Assembly (NCBI GenBank): GCA_002415335.1
Contig: DHXL01000423.1
Span: 1 to 24,773 of the forward strand
Source: Oxalobacteraceae bacterium UBA5157
Lineage (GTDB): Bacteria > Pseudomonadota > Gammaproteobacteria > Burkholderiales > Burkholderiaceae_D
DNA length: 24,773 nt
Direction of reading: 5' to 3'
In this document: one piece after another, positions 16,490-24,773 of the stretch
How the letters are laid out: every line of letters begins with the position of its first letter
Position numbering within the stretch: the first letter of the stretch is position 1
Notes under the pieces: model-generated
What the model saw: the letters and a program-made list of their open reading frames with translations, nothing else
Databases searched by the model: none
Told to the model about the DNA's origin: nothing
Made by a program: the position numbers and the translations under genes

Positions 16490-17296
16490 ATGAGCCAATA
16501 CAAGATCGAAGCAGGAACCGGACAGCATATCGGCGATCGCCCGGAACAGCAGGATCGGGCCGCGCTATTCGGTGCGCCTCGGGCACCGGGGTACGTCATG
16601 GCCGTGGTTGCCGATGGCATGGGCGGATTAAGTGGCGGCGCCTTGGCGGCGGAGCAGGTCATTCGCAGCGCCCAACAGAATTTTGAACGATTTTCGCCAC
16701 AGGTCGACAACGTCGAAGAAATGCTGCAAACAATCGCCCGCGAAGCGCACACCATTATCAAACTGAGCGCCATGTCGTCCGACAAGCAGCCGCACAGCAC
16801 CATGGTGCTGCTGGTAGTGACGCCCGACAAGACCGCGCTGTGGGCACATGTGGGCGATTCGCGCCTGTATCGCTTCGACGGCCCGAATTGTGCCGAACGC
16901 ACGACCGATCACTCGTATGTCGAAAAACTGGTGAGCGAAGGAAAGCTGGCGCCGGATGCGGCAAGAACCCACCACCTGTCCAACATTCTGACCAATGTCA
17001 TCGGCACCAATACCAATGAATTGTTTATCACGACGGGACGGCGCGACGGCCTCAAGGTGGGTGATTCTTTCCTGCTTTGCACGGATGGCCTGTGGCATTA
17101 CTTTGGCGATGCCGAACTGGGGGCGGCGATTGCGATGAACTCGCCACGCCAGGCGTCGGAAATGCTGATCAGTAAGGCGCGCGAACGCGCCGCCGGCACC
17201 GAAGCCGATAACTGCACGATGGCGATCATCAAACTGGTCGCACTCCCGAAAGAAGTCAAAGACTATACGGTCAAGAAGATGCGCCGCGCCGTTTGA
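16490..17296 (+). CDS. PP2C-type serine/threonine protein phosphatase
   Basis: A 268-residue metal-dependent (PPM) phosphatase, cytoplasmic, with no membrane segment. The metal-site and catalytic motifs run in order: QDR (about 21-23), ADGMGG (about 41-46), GDSRLYR (about 122-128), DHSYVEKLV (about 140), LLCTDGL (about 195-201) and ADNCTM (about 239-244). ATG 16490 (MSQYKIEAGTG) matches the family start. The frame is open to 16424, but the extra part reads like leader. Targets are unknown and no kinase, FHA or type VI secretion gene lies nearby. A TACAAT at 16389-16394 in the 218-nt divergent gap is a possible -10, without a convincing -35. Confidence 0.93.
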   Translation: MSQYKIEAGTGQHIGDRPEQQDRAALFGAPRAPGYVMAVVADGMGGLSGGALAAEQVIRSAQQNFERFSPQVDNVEEMLQTIAREAHTIIKLSAMSSDKQPHSTMVLLVVTPDKTALWAHVGDSRLYRFDGPNCAERTTDHSYVEKLVSEGKLAPDAARTHHLSNILTNVIGTNTNELFITTGRRDGLKVGDSFLLCTDGLWHYFGDAELGAAIAMNSPRQASEMLISKARERAAGTEADNCTMAIIKLVALPKEVKDYTVKKMRRAV

Positions 17297-17323
17297 TGCG
17301 GGCATGAGCGGAATTGGGCGACA

Positions 17324-18070
17324 TTACGGCTTGGACGCCGCCTTGTCCTTGGCTGCGCGCTCGCGCTCTTTCTCGGCTTTCTTCTCTGCGACATCACGCT
17401 GACGCGCCTCGGATTCAGCAACTTTTCTCTGGTAGGCCGCGACATTTTCGGCGCGCTTTTGCGCGTCTGACGCCTGTTCGATCTTCCGCGCCTTAGGCTG
17501 CACCACACGGGGTGCCCGCGGTGTGTGCGCACTATGACTGTTACGTCGCTTGCCGTCATCGGCCACGGGCGCCATGGCTTTTTGCCCAGTGGGATCGGCT
17601 GATGGAGAAGCCGACTCCTGCGGCGAATTGGCTGGTGGCGGAACTTTCGAGCGATCGCTTGCTCGGCGCTGCTCCAGCTCGCGGTCACGATCGGCGACGC
17701 GCTGTCTGCGCTTGAACCTATTGGCGTCGACTTCCACCTGATTCACCAGGCGTAACGCACGCCTGCGGCGATCCTTCGCCTTCTCCAGACAGGAAGTTGC
17801 AAAGAATTTCGAGTAGCAGGCGCGCTCGTCAATCGCAAATTGCGTCTCGATGCTGGCGCGCTCTGCTGTTGCCTCAGCCAACGCTTTCTCGGCAATCTCA
17901 ACCGAAACAATTGCCGCGGCCGGAAATCGTGAGGCAAGCGCGGCCGCCGTCTGGGCCGGCACCGGCGGTTGTGACAGAGCTATCGGTGCCAACGAGGCAA
18001 GTGCCACTAGCGCAACCGCGCGCACGCACCACAGAGCGGCGAGTCCGCGACGGTTTGTCAGATTATCCAT
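17324..18070 (-). CDS. Unrecognised secreted, charged coiled-coil protein next to zapE
   Basis: I do not recognise a named family. The 248-residue protein starts with a signal peptide (MDNLTNRRGLAALWCVRAVA onward, cleavage probably after ALS near 33). A mature part follows with two Cys nine residues apart (about 85 and 94, in CYSKFFATSC), and the charged helix KDRRRRALRLVNQVEVDANRF. Next come a Pro/Ser/Ala-rich low-complexity middle (about 142-190) and a Lys/Glu/Ala/Arg coiled-coil tail to the end. The start ATG 18070 has AAAGGG at suitable spacing. It lies 15 nt after zapE and is surely co-transcribed with it, which hints at an envelope or division role. It converges with the PP2C gene across 27 nt. 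Real coding is supported by the signal peptide, ribosome site and operon spacing. Confidence 0.8.
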   Translation of the reverse strand: MDNLTNRRGLAALWCVRAVALVALASLAPIALSQPPVPAQTAAALASRFPAAAIVSVEIAEKALAEATAERASIETQFAIDERACYSKFFATSCLEKAKDRRRRALRLVNQVEVDANRFKRRQRVADRDRELEQRRASDRSKVPPPANSPQESASPSADPTGQKAMAPVADDGKRRNSHSAHTPRAPRVVQPKARKIEQASDAQKRAENVAAYQRKVAESEARQRDVAEKKAEKERERAAKDKAASKP

Positions 18071-18085
18071 AAATCCCTTTTTGAA

Positions 18086-19189
18086 TCAGATTCGGCTTGC
18101 GCCATCCGCGACATCGCGCCGTTCGCTCGTCATGTATTCGGCCGACTGCATCTCGATGATGCGCGAGACGGTACGATGGAATTCGTTGACGAGCATGCCG
18201 TCGGTGTACAGTTGCTCGGGTTCGACTTCGGCCGACATCAAGAGTTTTACCTTGTGGTCGTAAAACACATCGACCAGCCAGGTGAAGCGGCGTGCTTCCG
18301 ACGACATCCCGACCGACATCTGCGGCACGCCGGACAAGATGATGGTGTGAAATCGACTGGCGATTTCGAGGTAGTCATATTGCGAACGCGGGCCGCCGCA
18401 CAAGGTCGCAAAATCAAACCAGATGATACCGCCGGCCCGCCGCAGCGCCCGTATCTCGCGCGTCTCGATATGGACACGCGGATCTTCATCCTCGGTCTCT
18501 GCAATACTCGCAAATGCCTGGCGTAGCGCACGGTCGGATTCGGCGTTGAGTGGCACGTGATAAGCCGCCACTTGCGCCAACGCGCGCTTGCGATAATCCG
18601 TGCCGGCATCGACATTCAACACATCGAGCTTGTCTCGCAGCAGCGCAATCGTCGGCAACATGCGATCACGATGCAAACCATCCGGATAGAGCGTGTCGGG
18701 CCGATAATTCGACGTGATCACGAACGATACTCCATTGTCGAATAAGGCCCGCATCAGATTGTACAGAATCATTGCATCGGCGATATCGGAGACATGAAAT
18801 TCATCGAAGCAGATGAGTCGATATTTTTTCGCAATTTTGCGTGCGACTTCATCCAGTGGATCTGCCACGCCCGTCAGTTCATCCAGTTGGCGATGTATGG
18901 CGCGCATGAATTCATGAAAATGCACGCGCGTCTTGCGCACTACCGGCACTACCAGGTAAAAGCTATCCATCAGGAAGGACTTGCCGCGTCCCACCCCGCC
19001 CCACATGTAGATGCCGCGCGGCACGTCGGGGCGGTTAATCAAGCGCTTCAGCGAGCTCGAACGGCGCGATTTGAACGCCACCCATTCATCATAGGCGCGC
19101 TGCAACCGATCTACCGCCGCGCGCTGCGCATCATCGGCGCGGAACCCGCGCTGCGCCAGCGCGTGTTCATAGAATTCCCTGACATTCAT
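18086..19189 (-). CDS. zapE: Cell division ATPase ZapE (AFG1 family)
   Basis: A 367-residue AFG1/ZapE P-loop ATPase. The family N-terminus MNVREFYEHALAQRGF is followed by Walker A GGVGRGKS (about 64-71), VHFHEFM, Walker B CFDEFHVSD (about 127-135), the TSNYRPDTLYPDGLHRDRMLP stretch and the C-terminal RRFTWLVDVFYDHKVKL. ZapE in E. coli associates with FtsZ rings and affects division under stress. ATG 19189 is chosen because it begins the family sequence; the frame is open to 19342 but that extra part is unlike the family. It follows the lpd gene after 246 nt with a probable terminator between, so it probably has its own promoter and forms an operon with the secreted protein downstream. Confidence 0.95.
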   Translation of the reverse strand: MNVREFYEHALAQRGFRADDAQRAAVDRLQRAYDEWVAFKSRRSSSLKRLINRPDVPRGIYMWGGVGRGKSFLMDSFYLVVPVVRKTRVHFHEFMRAIHRQLDELTGVADPLDEVARKIAKKYRLICFDEFHVSDIADAMILYNLMRALFDNGVSFVITSNYRPDTLYPDGLHRDRMLPTIALLRDKLDVLNVDAGTDYRKRALAQVAAYHVPLNAESDRALRQAFASIAETEDEDPRVHIETREIRALRRAGGIIWFDFATLCGGPRSQYDYLEIASRFHTIILSGVPQMSVGMSSEARRFTWLVDVFYDHKVKLLMSAEVEPEQLYTDGMLVNEFHRTVSRIIEMQSAEYMTSERRDVADGASRI

Positions 19190-19353
19190 CTTATTCAAAC
19201 TCGGTCGGCATTTAGCAGCGTGCTCGCTTTCTGTGGTGGATCGAATATTGCCTTCCGGCCGAGACGCGAGTCCGCCGCGCATTTCCGATCGGCCGGGGCC
19301 AAGGCGCGTGGCGCCGAGCGATCGCCTTACTCCCACCGCCAATAAGTGGATAG

Positions 19354-19376
19354 AAAAACGAGCGAGACATTGCTCG
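19354..19376 (-). terminator. Candidate intrinsic terminator of the odhA-odhB-lpd operon
   Basis: On the minus strand CGAGC (19376-19372), an 8-nt loop and GCTCG (19363-19359) are followed at once by five T (19358-19354), 59 nt after the lpd stop. The stem is only 5 bp, so strength is moderate. The position separates the 2-oxoglutarate dehydrogenase operon from zapE. Confidence 0.5.
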
Positions 19377-19435
19377 CCCGCGACACCGCCCGGAAAATCT
19401 GTTCAGCGCACATCGTAGCGACGATCCGCCCCGAA

Positions 19436-20863
19436 TCAGAAATTAAGCGACCTCTTTTCGACCGCCAACGCAGCTTCTTTCGTCGCTTCGGACAATGACG
19501 GATGCGCATGACAGATGCGCGCGATGTCCTCCGACGACGCCCGGAATTCCATCGCGACCACAGCTTCGGAAATCAGTTCGGACACCATTGGCCCGATCAT
19601 GTGCACGCCGAGAATTTCATCGCTCTTGACATCGGCTAGAAACTTCACCATGCCGGAAGTGTCGCCCAGCGCGCGCGCACGGCCATTCGCCATGAATGGG
19701 AACGTGCCGGCCTTGTATGCCACGCCTTCGGCCTTCAGTTGCTGCTCGGTCTTGCCGACCCATGCGATTTCCGGCGAGGTGTAGATTACCCACGGAATCG
19801 TATTGAAATTGACGTGGCCATGCTGACCTGCAATACGCTCGGCGACCGCGACGCCCTCTTCTTCCGCCTTGTGCGCCAGCATCGGGCCGCGCACTACATC
19901 CCCGACCGCCCACACGTTAGGCAGGTTGGTTCTGCAATCGCCGTCGACGGCGATAAAACCGCGTTCATCCAGTTTGAGGCCGACGGCGTCCGCATTCAAG
20001 CCGTTCGTGTTCGGCAAGCGACCGATCGATACGATCAACTTATCGAATACGGCCTTTTGTGCCGCGCCCTTGTCATTGACATACTCGACCGTGACATCTT
20101 TCTTGCCGGGGGTGATGGTCCCGATCTTGACGCCAAGGCTGATGGCCAACCCTTGCTTGGTGAATAGCTTGTGCGCCTCTTTCGCAATTTGCTCGTCGAC
20201 CGCGCCGAGGAAAGTCGGCAGCGCCTCCAGCACCGTCACTTCGGCGCCAAGGCGACGCCATACGCTACCCATTTCGAGGCCGATTACGCCGGCGCCGATC
20301 ACCCCTATTTTTTTCGGTACGCTGCCGATCGCCAGCGCGCCGGCGTTCGACAGGATCAGCTTTTCGTCGAACACGGCGCCAGGCAATTCGCGCGCGCTCG
20401 AACCGGTCGCCACGATGACGTGCTTCGCGCTCAGCGTTTCCTCGGCTGCGCCAGCCATCTTGATTTCGTATGCGCCGCCTTCGGCTTTCACGAAGGAACC
20501 GCGACCGTGGAAGAACGCAATTTTATTCTTCTTCAGCAAAAACAGAATGCCATCGTTGTTCTGCTTGACGACGCTATCCTTGCGCGCCAGCATCTGGCCC
20601 AAATTCAAGCTCAAGCCTTTGACGTCGATGCCGTGCTCGGCGAACGCGTGGCCTGCATGCTCGTAGTTTTCGGATGATTGCAGCAACGCTTTCGACGGAA
20701 TGCAGCCGACATTAGTACACGTGCCGCCGGGTGCCGGGCCGCCATTGGCGTTTTTCCAGTCGTCGATGCAGGCAGTGGAAAATCCCAGTTGCGCGGCGCG
20801 AATCGCCGCAATATAGCCACCGGGCCCGCCGCCGATGACGATCACATCAAAATTCTTCGACAT
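19436..20863 (-). CDS. lpdA: Dihydrolipoyl dehydrogenase (E3)
   Basis: A 475-residue FAD enzyme that reoxidises the dihydrolipoyl arm of the 2-oxoglutarate dehydrogenase complex using NAD+. The FAD motif GGGPGG is at about 11-16 and the redox-active disulfide is in GGTCTNVGCIPSK (Cys about 49 and 54). The NAD motif is GVIGAGVIGLEMGSVW, and the His-Glu catalytic pair lies in HAHPSLSE (His about 454, Glu about 459). ATG 20863 has AGGA 6 nt upstream. It is the third gene of the operon, 83 nt after odhB, which points to the oxoglutarate complex rather than the pyruvate one; sharing between complexes cannot be excluded. Confidence 0.96.
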   Translation of the reverse strand: MSKNFDVIVIGGGPGGYIAAIRAAQLGFSTACIDDWKNANGGPAPGGTCTNVGCIPSKALLQSSENYEHAGHAFAEHGIDVKGLSLNLGQMLARKDSVVKQNNDGILFLLKKNKIAFFHGRGSFVKAEGGAYEIKMAGAAEETLSAKHVIVATGSSARELPGAVFDEKLILSNAGALAIGSVPKKIGVIGAGVIGLEMGSVWRRLGAEVTVLEALPTFLGAVDEQIAKEAHKLFTKQGLAISLGVKIGTITPGKKDVTVEYVNDKGAAQKAVFDKLIVSIGRLPNTNGLNADAVGLKLDERGFIAVDGDCRTNLPNVWAVGDVVRGPMLAHKAEEEGVAVAERIAGQHGHVNFNTIPWVIYTSPEIAWVGKTEQQLKAEGVAYKAGTFPFMANGRARALGDTSGMVKFLADVKSDEILGVHMIGPMVSELISEAVVAMEFRASSEDIARICHAHPSLSEATKEAALAVEKRSLNF

Positions 20864-20946
20864 TTTTATTCCTGGTTCAAGTCTATGCAATGCGACAGCG
20901 CCGCGGGGTTTGAATGCCACCCACCGCGTCTTGTCGCCTATCCTGT

Positions 20947-22203
20947 TTACAGGTCCAGCAACAGGCGAGCCGGATCTTCCAGCGCTTCTTTCATCGCGAC
21001 CAGGCCCAATACCGCTTCGCGGCCATCGATGATGCGGTGATCGTAAGACATTGCCAGATAGTTCATCGGGCGAATCACGATTTGACCGTTTTCCACCACT
21101 GCGCGGTCTTTGGTTGCATGCACGCCGAGAATCGCGGATTGCGGCGGATTAATGATCGGCGTCGACAGCATCGAACCAAAGATCCCACCGTTCGAAATCG
21201 AGAAAGTGCCGCCAGTCAAATCGTCCAGCGTGAGCTTGCCTTCTTTCGCCTTCGCACCGAACTCACCGATTTTCTTTTCGATATCGGCGATCGACAGTTG
21301 ATCGGCGTTACGCAAGATCGGCACCACCAGGCCGCGCGGCGAGCCGACTGCGATGCCGATGTCAAAGTAGCCGTGATAGACAATATCGTTGCCGTCGACC
21401 GAGGCATTGATGATCGGGTATTTCTTCAATGCGGCAACTGCCGCCTTGACGAAGAACGACATGAAACCAAGCTTGACGCCATGCTCCTTCTCGAACTTGT
21501 CCTTGTACTTATTGCGCAGCTCGATCACCGGCAGCATGTTGACTTCGTTGAATGTTGTCAGGATTGCGTTGGTCGATTGCGATTGCAACAGGCGCTCGGC
21601 GATGCGCGCGCGCAGACGACTCATCGGCACCCGTTCTTCGGGGCGGTTGCCGAGGTCCGGCTTCACGGGTGGCGGAACTTGTTGCAGCGCCGGTTTGGCG
21701 GCTGCGGGCGCCGCAGGTGCCGCGGGTTTCTGTTCCAGTGCATTGATTACGTCACCCTTGGTCACCCGTCCGTCTTTGCCGGAACCGGCCACTTGTGTGG
21801 TGCGCATGTCGTTATCGGCCAGCATTTTCGCAGCAGACGGCATCGCCACACCGGCGGCCTTTGAGGCCAGCGCGTTTATTGCGGCCGCGACTGTGTCTTC
21901 TGCCTTGGCGCTGGCTTGCGCCGGCACGGGCGCAGCTACTGGTGCCGGCGCGCGAGCAGTGGCTTCGGTATCGATCGTCGCGATCACTTCGCCGGCCACA
22001 ACGGTTGCACCATCTTCCTTGAGAATGCTCACCAGCACGCCCGATGCGGGCGCAGGCAGTTCGAGCACGACTTTGTCCGTCTCGAGGTCGATCAGGTTTT
22101 CATCGCGCACTACCGCGTCGCCGACTTTTTTATTCCACTGCAGCAGGGTCGCTTCGGCGACGGATTCCGACAGTTGCGGAACGACGACTTCAAGAATTGC
22201 CAT
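20947..22203 (-). CDS. odhB: 2-oxoglutarate dehydrogenase E2, dihydrolipoyllysine succinyltransferase
   Basis: A 418-residue core enzyme of the complex, transferring succinyl from lipoyl to CoA. It has one lipoyl domain with Lys44 in DLETDKVVLE, an Ala/Pro linker, and a peripheral-subunit-binding domain (MPSAAKMLADNDMRTTQVAG, then GKDGRVTKGDV). A second Ala/Pro linker and the catalytic acyltransferase domain follow, with SYDHRIIDGREAV carrying His about 389 and Asp about 393. The single lipoyl domain and the neighbour odhA identify it as succinyl-type. ATG 22203 has GGAG 7 nt upstream. It lies 59 nt after odhA. Confidence 0.97.
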   Translation of the reverse strand: MAILEVVVPQLSESVAEATLLQWNKKVGDAVVRDENLIDLETDKVVLELPAPASGVLVSILKEDGATVVAGEVIATIDTEATARAPAPVAAPVPAQASAKAEDTVAAAINALASKAAGVAMPSAAKMLADNDMRTTQVAGSGKDGRVTKGDVINALEQKPAAPAAPAAAKPALQQVPPPVKPDLGNRPEERVPMSRLRARIAERLLQSQSTNAILTTFNEVNMLPVIELRNKYKDKFEKEHGVKLGFMSFFVKAAVAALKKYPIINASVDGNDIVYHGYFDIGIAVGSPRGLVVPILRNADQLSIADIEKKIGEFGAKAKEGKLTLDDLTGGTFSISNGGIFGSMLSTPIINPPQSAILGVHATKDRAVVENGQIVIRPMNYLAMSYDHRIIDGREAVLGLVAMKEALEDPARLLLDL

Positions 22204-22262
22204 GTAACTCTCCGTTTCGGGTTGTTCGTGCGGCAGGTCAGTTTCTAACCCGCCGCCGGTCA

Positions 22263-24773
22263 TTATTTGGTGAGGACGAAACCTTTAAGCTTCGAAAACG
22301 CCGTTTCGATCAAGGTCTTTTGTTGCGCATAGTGCTTGTCGTAATAGCCAACCGCAGGCGATGCGCTGGCTGGACGGCCTGCGTATGCAAGCTTCTGGCC
22401 ATCTTCCAGATTCTCAAAAATATTATGCTGTATCTGGAACCATGGGCCCTGATTCTGCGGCTCGTCTTGCGCCCACACCAGTTCGCCGAGATTTGCGAAT
22501 TTTTTCAACTCGGCGGCGAAGGCCTTGTGCGGGAACGGATACAGCTGCTCGATCCGAATGATCGCGGTATCGGTTTGCCCGCGCTCCTTGCGCGCGTTGA
22601 CCAAGTCGTAATACACCTTGCCTGAGCAGGCGATCACACGCTTGACCTTCTTCGGATCGATCTTGTCCTCCACCTCACCGATGACTGTCTGGAACGAACC
22701 TTTCGCCAGTTCCGACAATGCCGAGCCGGCATCCTTGTTGCGCAACAGCGATTTCGGCGTCAAGATCACCAGCGGCTTGCGAAACAGACGGATCATCTGG
22801 CGACGCAACAGATGGAAAATCTGCGCGGCGGTGGTCGGCTGGACCACTTGCATGTTGTTGTCGGCGCACAGTTGCAGGAAACGTTCAGGACGTGCCGACG
22901 AGTGTTCCGGTCCTTGTCCTTCGTAACCGTGCGGCAGCATCATGACCAGCCCGGAAGCACGGCCCCATTTGACCTCGCCTGAGCTGATGAATTGATCGAT
23001 CACGACTTGTGCGCCATTCGCGAAATCGCCGAACTGGGCCTCCCAGATCGTCAGCGTGTTCGGCTCCGCGGTGGAATAACCGTATTCGAATGCGAGCACG
23101 GCTTCTTCCGACAGCACCGAGTCGATGACCGTGAATGGCGCCTGGTTATCCGATACGTTTTGAAGCGGAATATAAGTGCCTGCATCCCACCGCTCGCGCT
23201 TCTGGTCGTGCAGTACCGCGTGGCGGTGCACGAAGGTGCCGCGCCCTGCATCCTGACCGGTGAGCCGCACCGCGTAACCGGAAGAGACCAGCGAGGCATA
23301 GGCCAGATGTTCGCCCATGCCCCAATCCAGGTTCAGTTCGCCGCGCCCCATCATGGCACGGTCGCCCAGCACTTTTTCCACGAGCGAATGGACCTTGAAA
23401 TTTTCCGGAACCACCGTGATGCGTGCAGCCAGGCGCTTCAGCTCAGCCATCGGTACTGCAGTATCGGCGGCATCGGTCCATTTGCGGTTGAGAAAGGGCA
23501 TCCAGTCGACCGCATACTTGCTCTTGAAGTTCGAGATGACCGGATCGACCGTGTGCTTGCCGGCGTCCATCGCGGCGCGGAATGCCGCGACCATCGCATC
23601 GCCGCCTTCGGCCGGAATCGTGCCTTGCGCGATCAGCTTGTCGGCATACAGCTTGCGCGTGCCCGGGTGCTGGCCGATCTTTTTGTACATCAGCGGCTGC
23701 GTCAGTGCCGGCGTGTCCTGTTCGTTGTGGCCTAGCTTACGGTAGCAGATGATATCGACTACGATATCTTTCTTGAACTGGATGCGGTAGTCGAGCGCGA
23801 TTTGGGTCGCCAGTACGACCGCTTCCGGATCGTCGCCATTGACGTGCAACACCGGTGCCTCGATCATCTTGACGACGTCCGAGCAGTACAGCGTCGAACG
23901 CGAGTCGCGCGGATCCGATGTGGTGAAGCCGATCTGGTTGTTGATCACGATGTGCATCGTGCCGCCAGTCCCGTAGCCGCGGGTTTGCGCCAGATTCAGG
24001 GTTTCCATGACCACGCCTTGCCCGGCGAATGCGGCATCGCCATGCACCAGGATCGGCAGCACTTGCGATCCATCCTTGTCACCGCGGCGCTCCATGCGCG
24101 CCTTGACCGAGCCCTCTACGACCGGGTTGACGATTTCAAGGTGTGATGGATTGAACGCCAGCGACAGGTGAACCGGTCCGCCTGGGGTGGTGATATCGGA
24201 AGAAAAGCCTTGATGGTACTTGACGTCGCCGGCCGGCAAGTCGTCTCCATGCTTGCCTTCGAACTCCGAGAACAATTCCTGTGGCGTCTTGCCGAGGATA
24301 TTGACCAGCACGTTGAGACGGCCGCGGTGCGCCATGCCGATCACGATTTCCTGCACGCCCTTGTCGCCGGCACGCTGGATCGTTTCATCCATCGAAGCGA
24401 TAAAGCTCTCGCTGCCTTCCAGCGAAAAACGCTTTTGTCCGACATATTTGGTGTGCAGATAGCGTTCCAGACCTTCGGCCGCAGTCAGGCGGTCGAGGAT
24501 GTGTTTTTTCTTGTCGGCTGAAAATGTCGGCGCGGACCGAATCGACTCCAGTTTTTCCTGCATCCAGCGCTTTTCCGCGGGATCGCTCATGTACATGAAT
24601 TCAGCGCCGATCGAACGGCAATAGGTATCGCGCAACGCATTGAGCAAGTCGCGCAGCGACGCGGTTTCGGCGCCAAAGTACGTGTTGCTGATGGTGAAGA
24701 CGATGTCCATGTCGGCGTCGGTAAAGCCGTAGAAGCCAGGCTCCAGCTCGGGAATGGTCGGGCGCTCCTGACG
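22263..24773 (-). CDS. odhA: 2-oxoglutarate dehydrogenase E1 (5' end beyond window)
   Basis: The thiamine-diphosphate-dependent decarboxylase of the complex. The frame is open through the right edge (RQERPTIPELEPGFYGFTD precedes the first internal Met at 24710), so 836 residues are visible and roughly 100-120 N-terminal ones are missing. Landmarks are GAEFMYMSD, MAHRGRLNVLVNILGK, KYHQGFSSD, the ThDP region HGDAAFAGQGVVMETLNL with INNQIGFTTSDPRDSRST, and the transketolase-like C-terminal domain (FEYGYSTAEPNTLTIWEAQF, MLPHGYEGQGPEHSSARPER). It is the first visible gene of the odhA-odhB-lpd operon; the promoter lies outside. Confidence 0.97.
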   Translation of the reverse strand, partial: RQERPTIPELEPGFYGFTDADMDIVFTISNTYFGAETASLRDLLNALRDTYCRSIGAEFMYMSDPAEKRWMQEKLESIRSAPTFSADKKKHILDRLTAAEGLERYLHTKYVGQKRFSLEGSESFIASMDETIQRAGDKGVQEIVIGMAHRGRLNVLVNILGKTPQELFSEFEGKHGDDLPAGDVKYHQGFSSDITTPGGPVHLSLAFNPSHLEIVNPVVEGSVKARMERRGDKDGSQVLPILVHGDAAFAGQGVVMETLNLAQTRGYGTGGTMHIVINNQIGFTTSDPRDSRSTLYCSDVVKMIEAPVLHVNGDDPEAVVLATQIALDYRIQFKKDIVVDIICYRKLGHNEQDTPALTQPLMYKKIGQHPGTRKLYADKLIAQGTIPAEGGDAMVAAFRAAMDAGKHTVDPVISNFKSKYAVDWMPFLNRKWTDAADTAVPMAELKRLAARITVVPENFKVHSLVEKVLGDRAMMGRGELNLDWGMGEHLAYASLVSSGYAVRLTGQDAGRGTFVHRHAVLHDQKRERWDAGTYIPLQNVSDNQAPFTVIDSVLSEEAVLAFEYGYSTAEPNTLTIWEAQFGDFANGAQVVIDQFISSGEVKWGRASGLVMMLPHGYEGQGPEHSSARPERFLQLCADNNMQVVQPTTAAQIFHLLRRQMIRLFRKPLVILTPKSLLRNKDAGSALSELAKGSFQTVIGEVEDKIDPKKVKRVIACSGKVYYDLVNARKERGQTDTAIIRIEQLYPFPHKAFAAELKKFANLGELVWAQDEPQNQGPWFQIQHNIFENLEDGQKLAYAGRPASASPAVGYYDKHYAQQKTLIETAFSKLKGFVLTK

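Noticed and set aside
19190..19435. Possible small gene in the zapE/lpd gap
   Set aside because: The only frames are the upstream extension of zapE and a short antisense stretch overlapping lpd. Neither has a ribosome site or family likeness; the terminator is the better explanation for the gap.
20914..21864. Long plus-strand open frame (316 codons) opposite odhB
   Set aside because: It lies wholly antisense to a certain odhB and its flank. It is rich in His/Arg/Asp as expected from the reverse frame of GC-rich coding DNA, and has no recognisable domain or ribosome site.
21389..22207. Plus-strand open frame (272 codons) rich in Ala/Ser/Thr opposite the odhB linkers
   Set aside because: The composition mirrors the Ala/Pro linkers of odhB read backwards; it is antisense to a well-supported gene.

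Overview
The window reads as core chromosome of a betaproteobacterium, most likely Burkholderiales and probably Oxalobacteraceae (Herminiimonas/Collimonas/Janthinobacterium-like). The grounds are protein similarity recalled from family knowledge (long IspG, Pcm with an N-terminal extension, RpoS next to RlmD) and the gene order. I see no insertion sequence, phage gene, CRISPR array, tRNA or rRNA. Coding density is high, and every gap between genes is shorter than 300 bp.

Region 1 (1-6533, minus strand) is one long gene run, read right to left: ndk, rlmN, pilW, rodZ-like, ispG, hisS, yfgM. It is the betaproteobacterial form of the widely conserved rlmN-pilW-rodZ-ispG-hisS-yfgM(-bamB-der) cluster. 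It joins nucleotide balance, rRNA/tRNA methylation, type IV pilus assembly, cell shape, isoprenoid synthesis and tRNA charging. Start and stop codons overlap at rlmN/pilW and pilW/rodZ. yfgM is cut by the left edge.

Region 2 (6787-7544, plus strand) is a single Bax-inhibitor-1 family membrane protein, divergent from ndk, ending at a good intrinsic terminator.

Region 3 (7609-12736, minus strand) is the stationary-phase/repair cluster, read right to left: surE, pcm, nlpD, rpoS, rlmD. The surE/pcm and nlpD/rpoS junctions are ATGA overlaps.

Region 4 (12737-13954, plus strand) is a zinc-independent quinone oxidoreductase gene. Its leader carries two palindromic motifs and a perfect 11-bp inverted repeat; one arm of the repeat recurs directly in front of rlmD.

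Region 5 (14005-16271, minus strand) holds a YdcH/DUF465 small protein and a YoaA-type Fe-S helicase. Region 6 (16490-17296, plus strand) is a PP2C-type protein phosphatase.

Region 7 (17324-19189, minus strand) holds zapE followed by an unrecognised secreted, charged, coiled-coil protein. Region 8 (19354-24773, minus strand) is the 2-oxoglutarate dehydrogenase operon odhA-odhB-lpd with a candidate terminator; odhA is cut by the right edge.

Nothing here looks like an obvious new multi-gene system. The most open items are the secreted protein beside zapE, the repeat-bearing quinone oxidoreductase leader, the extended Pcm N-terminus, the His-rich tail of HisRS, and rpoS initiation buried in nlpD.
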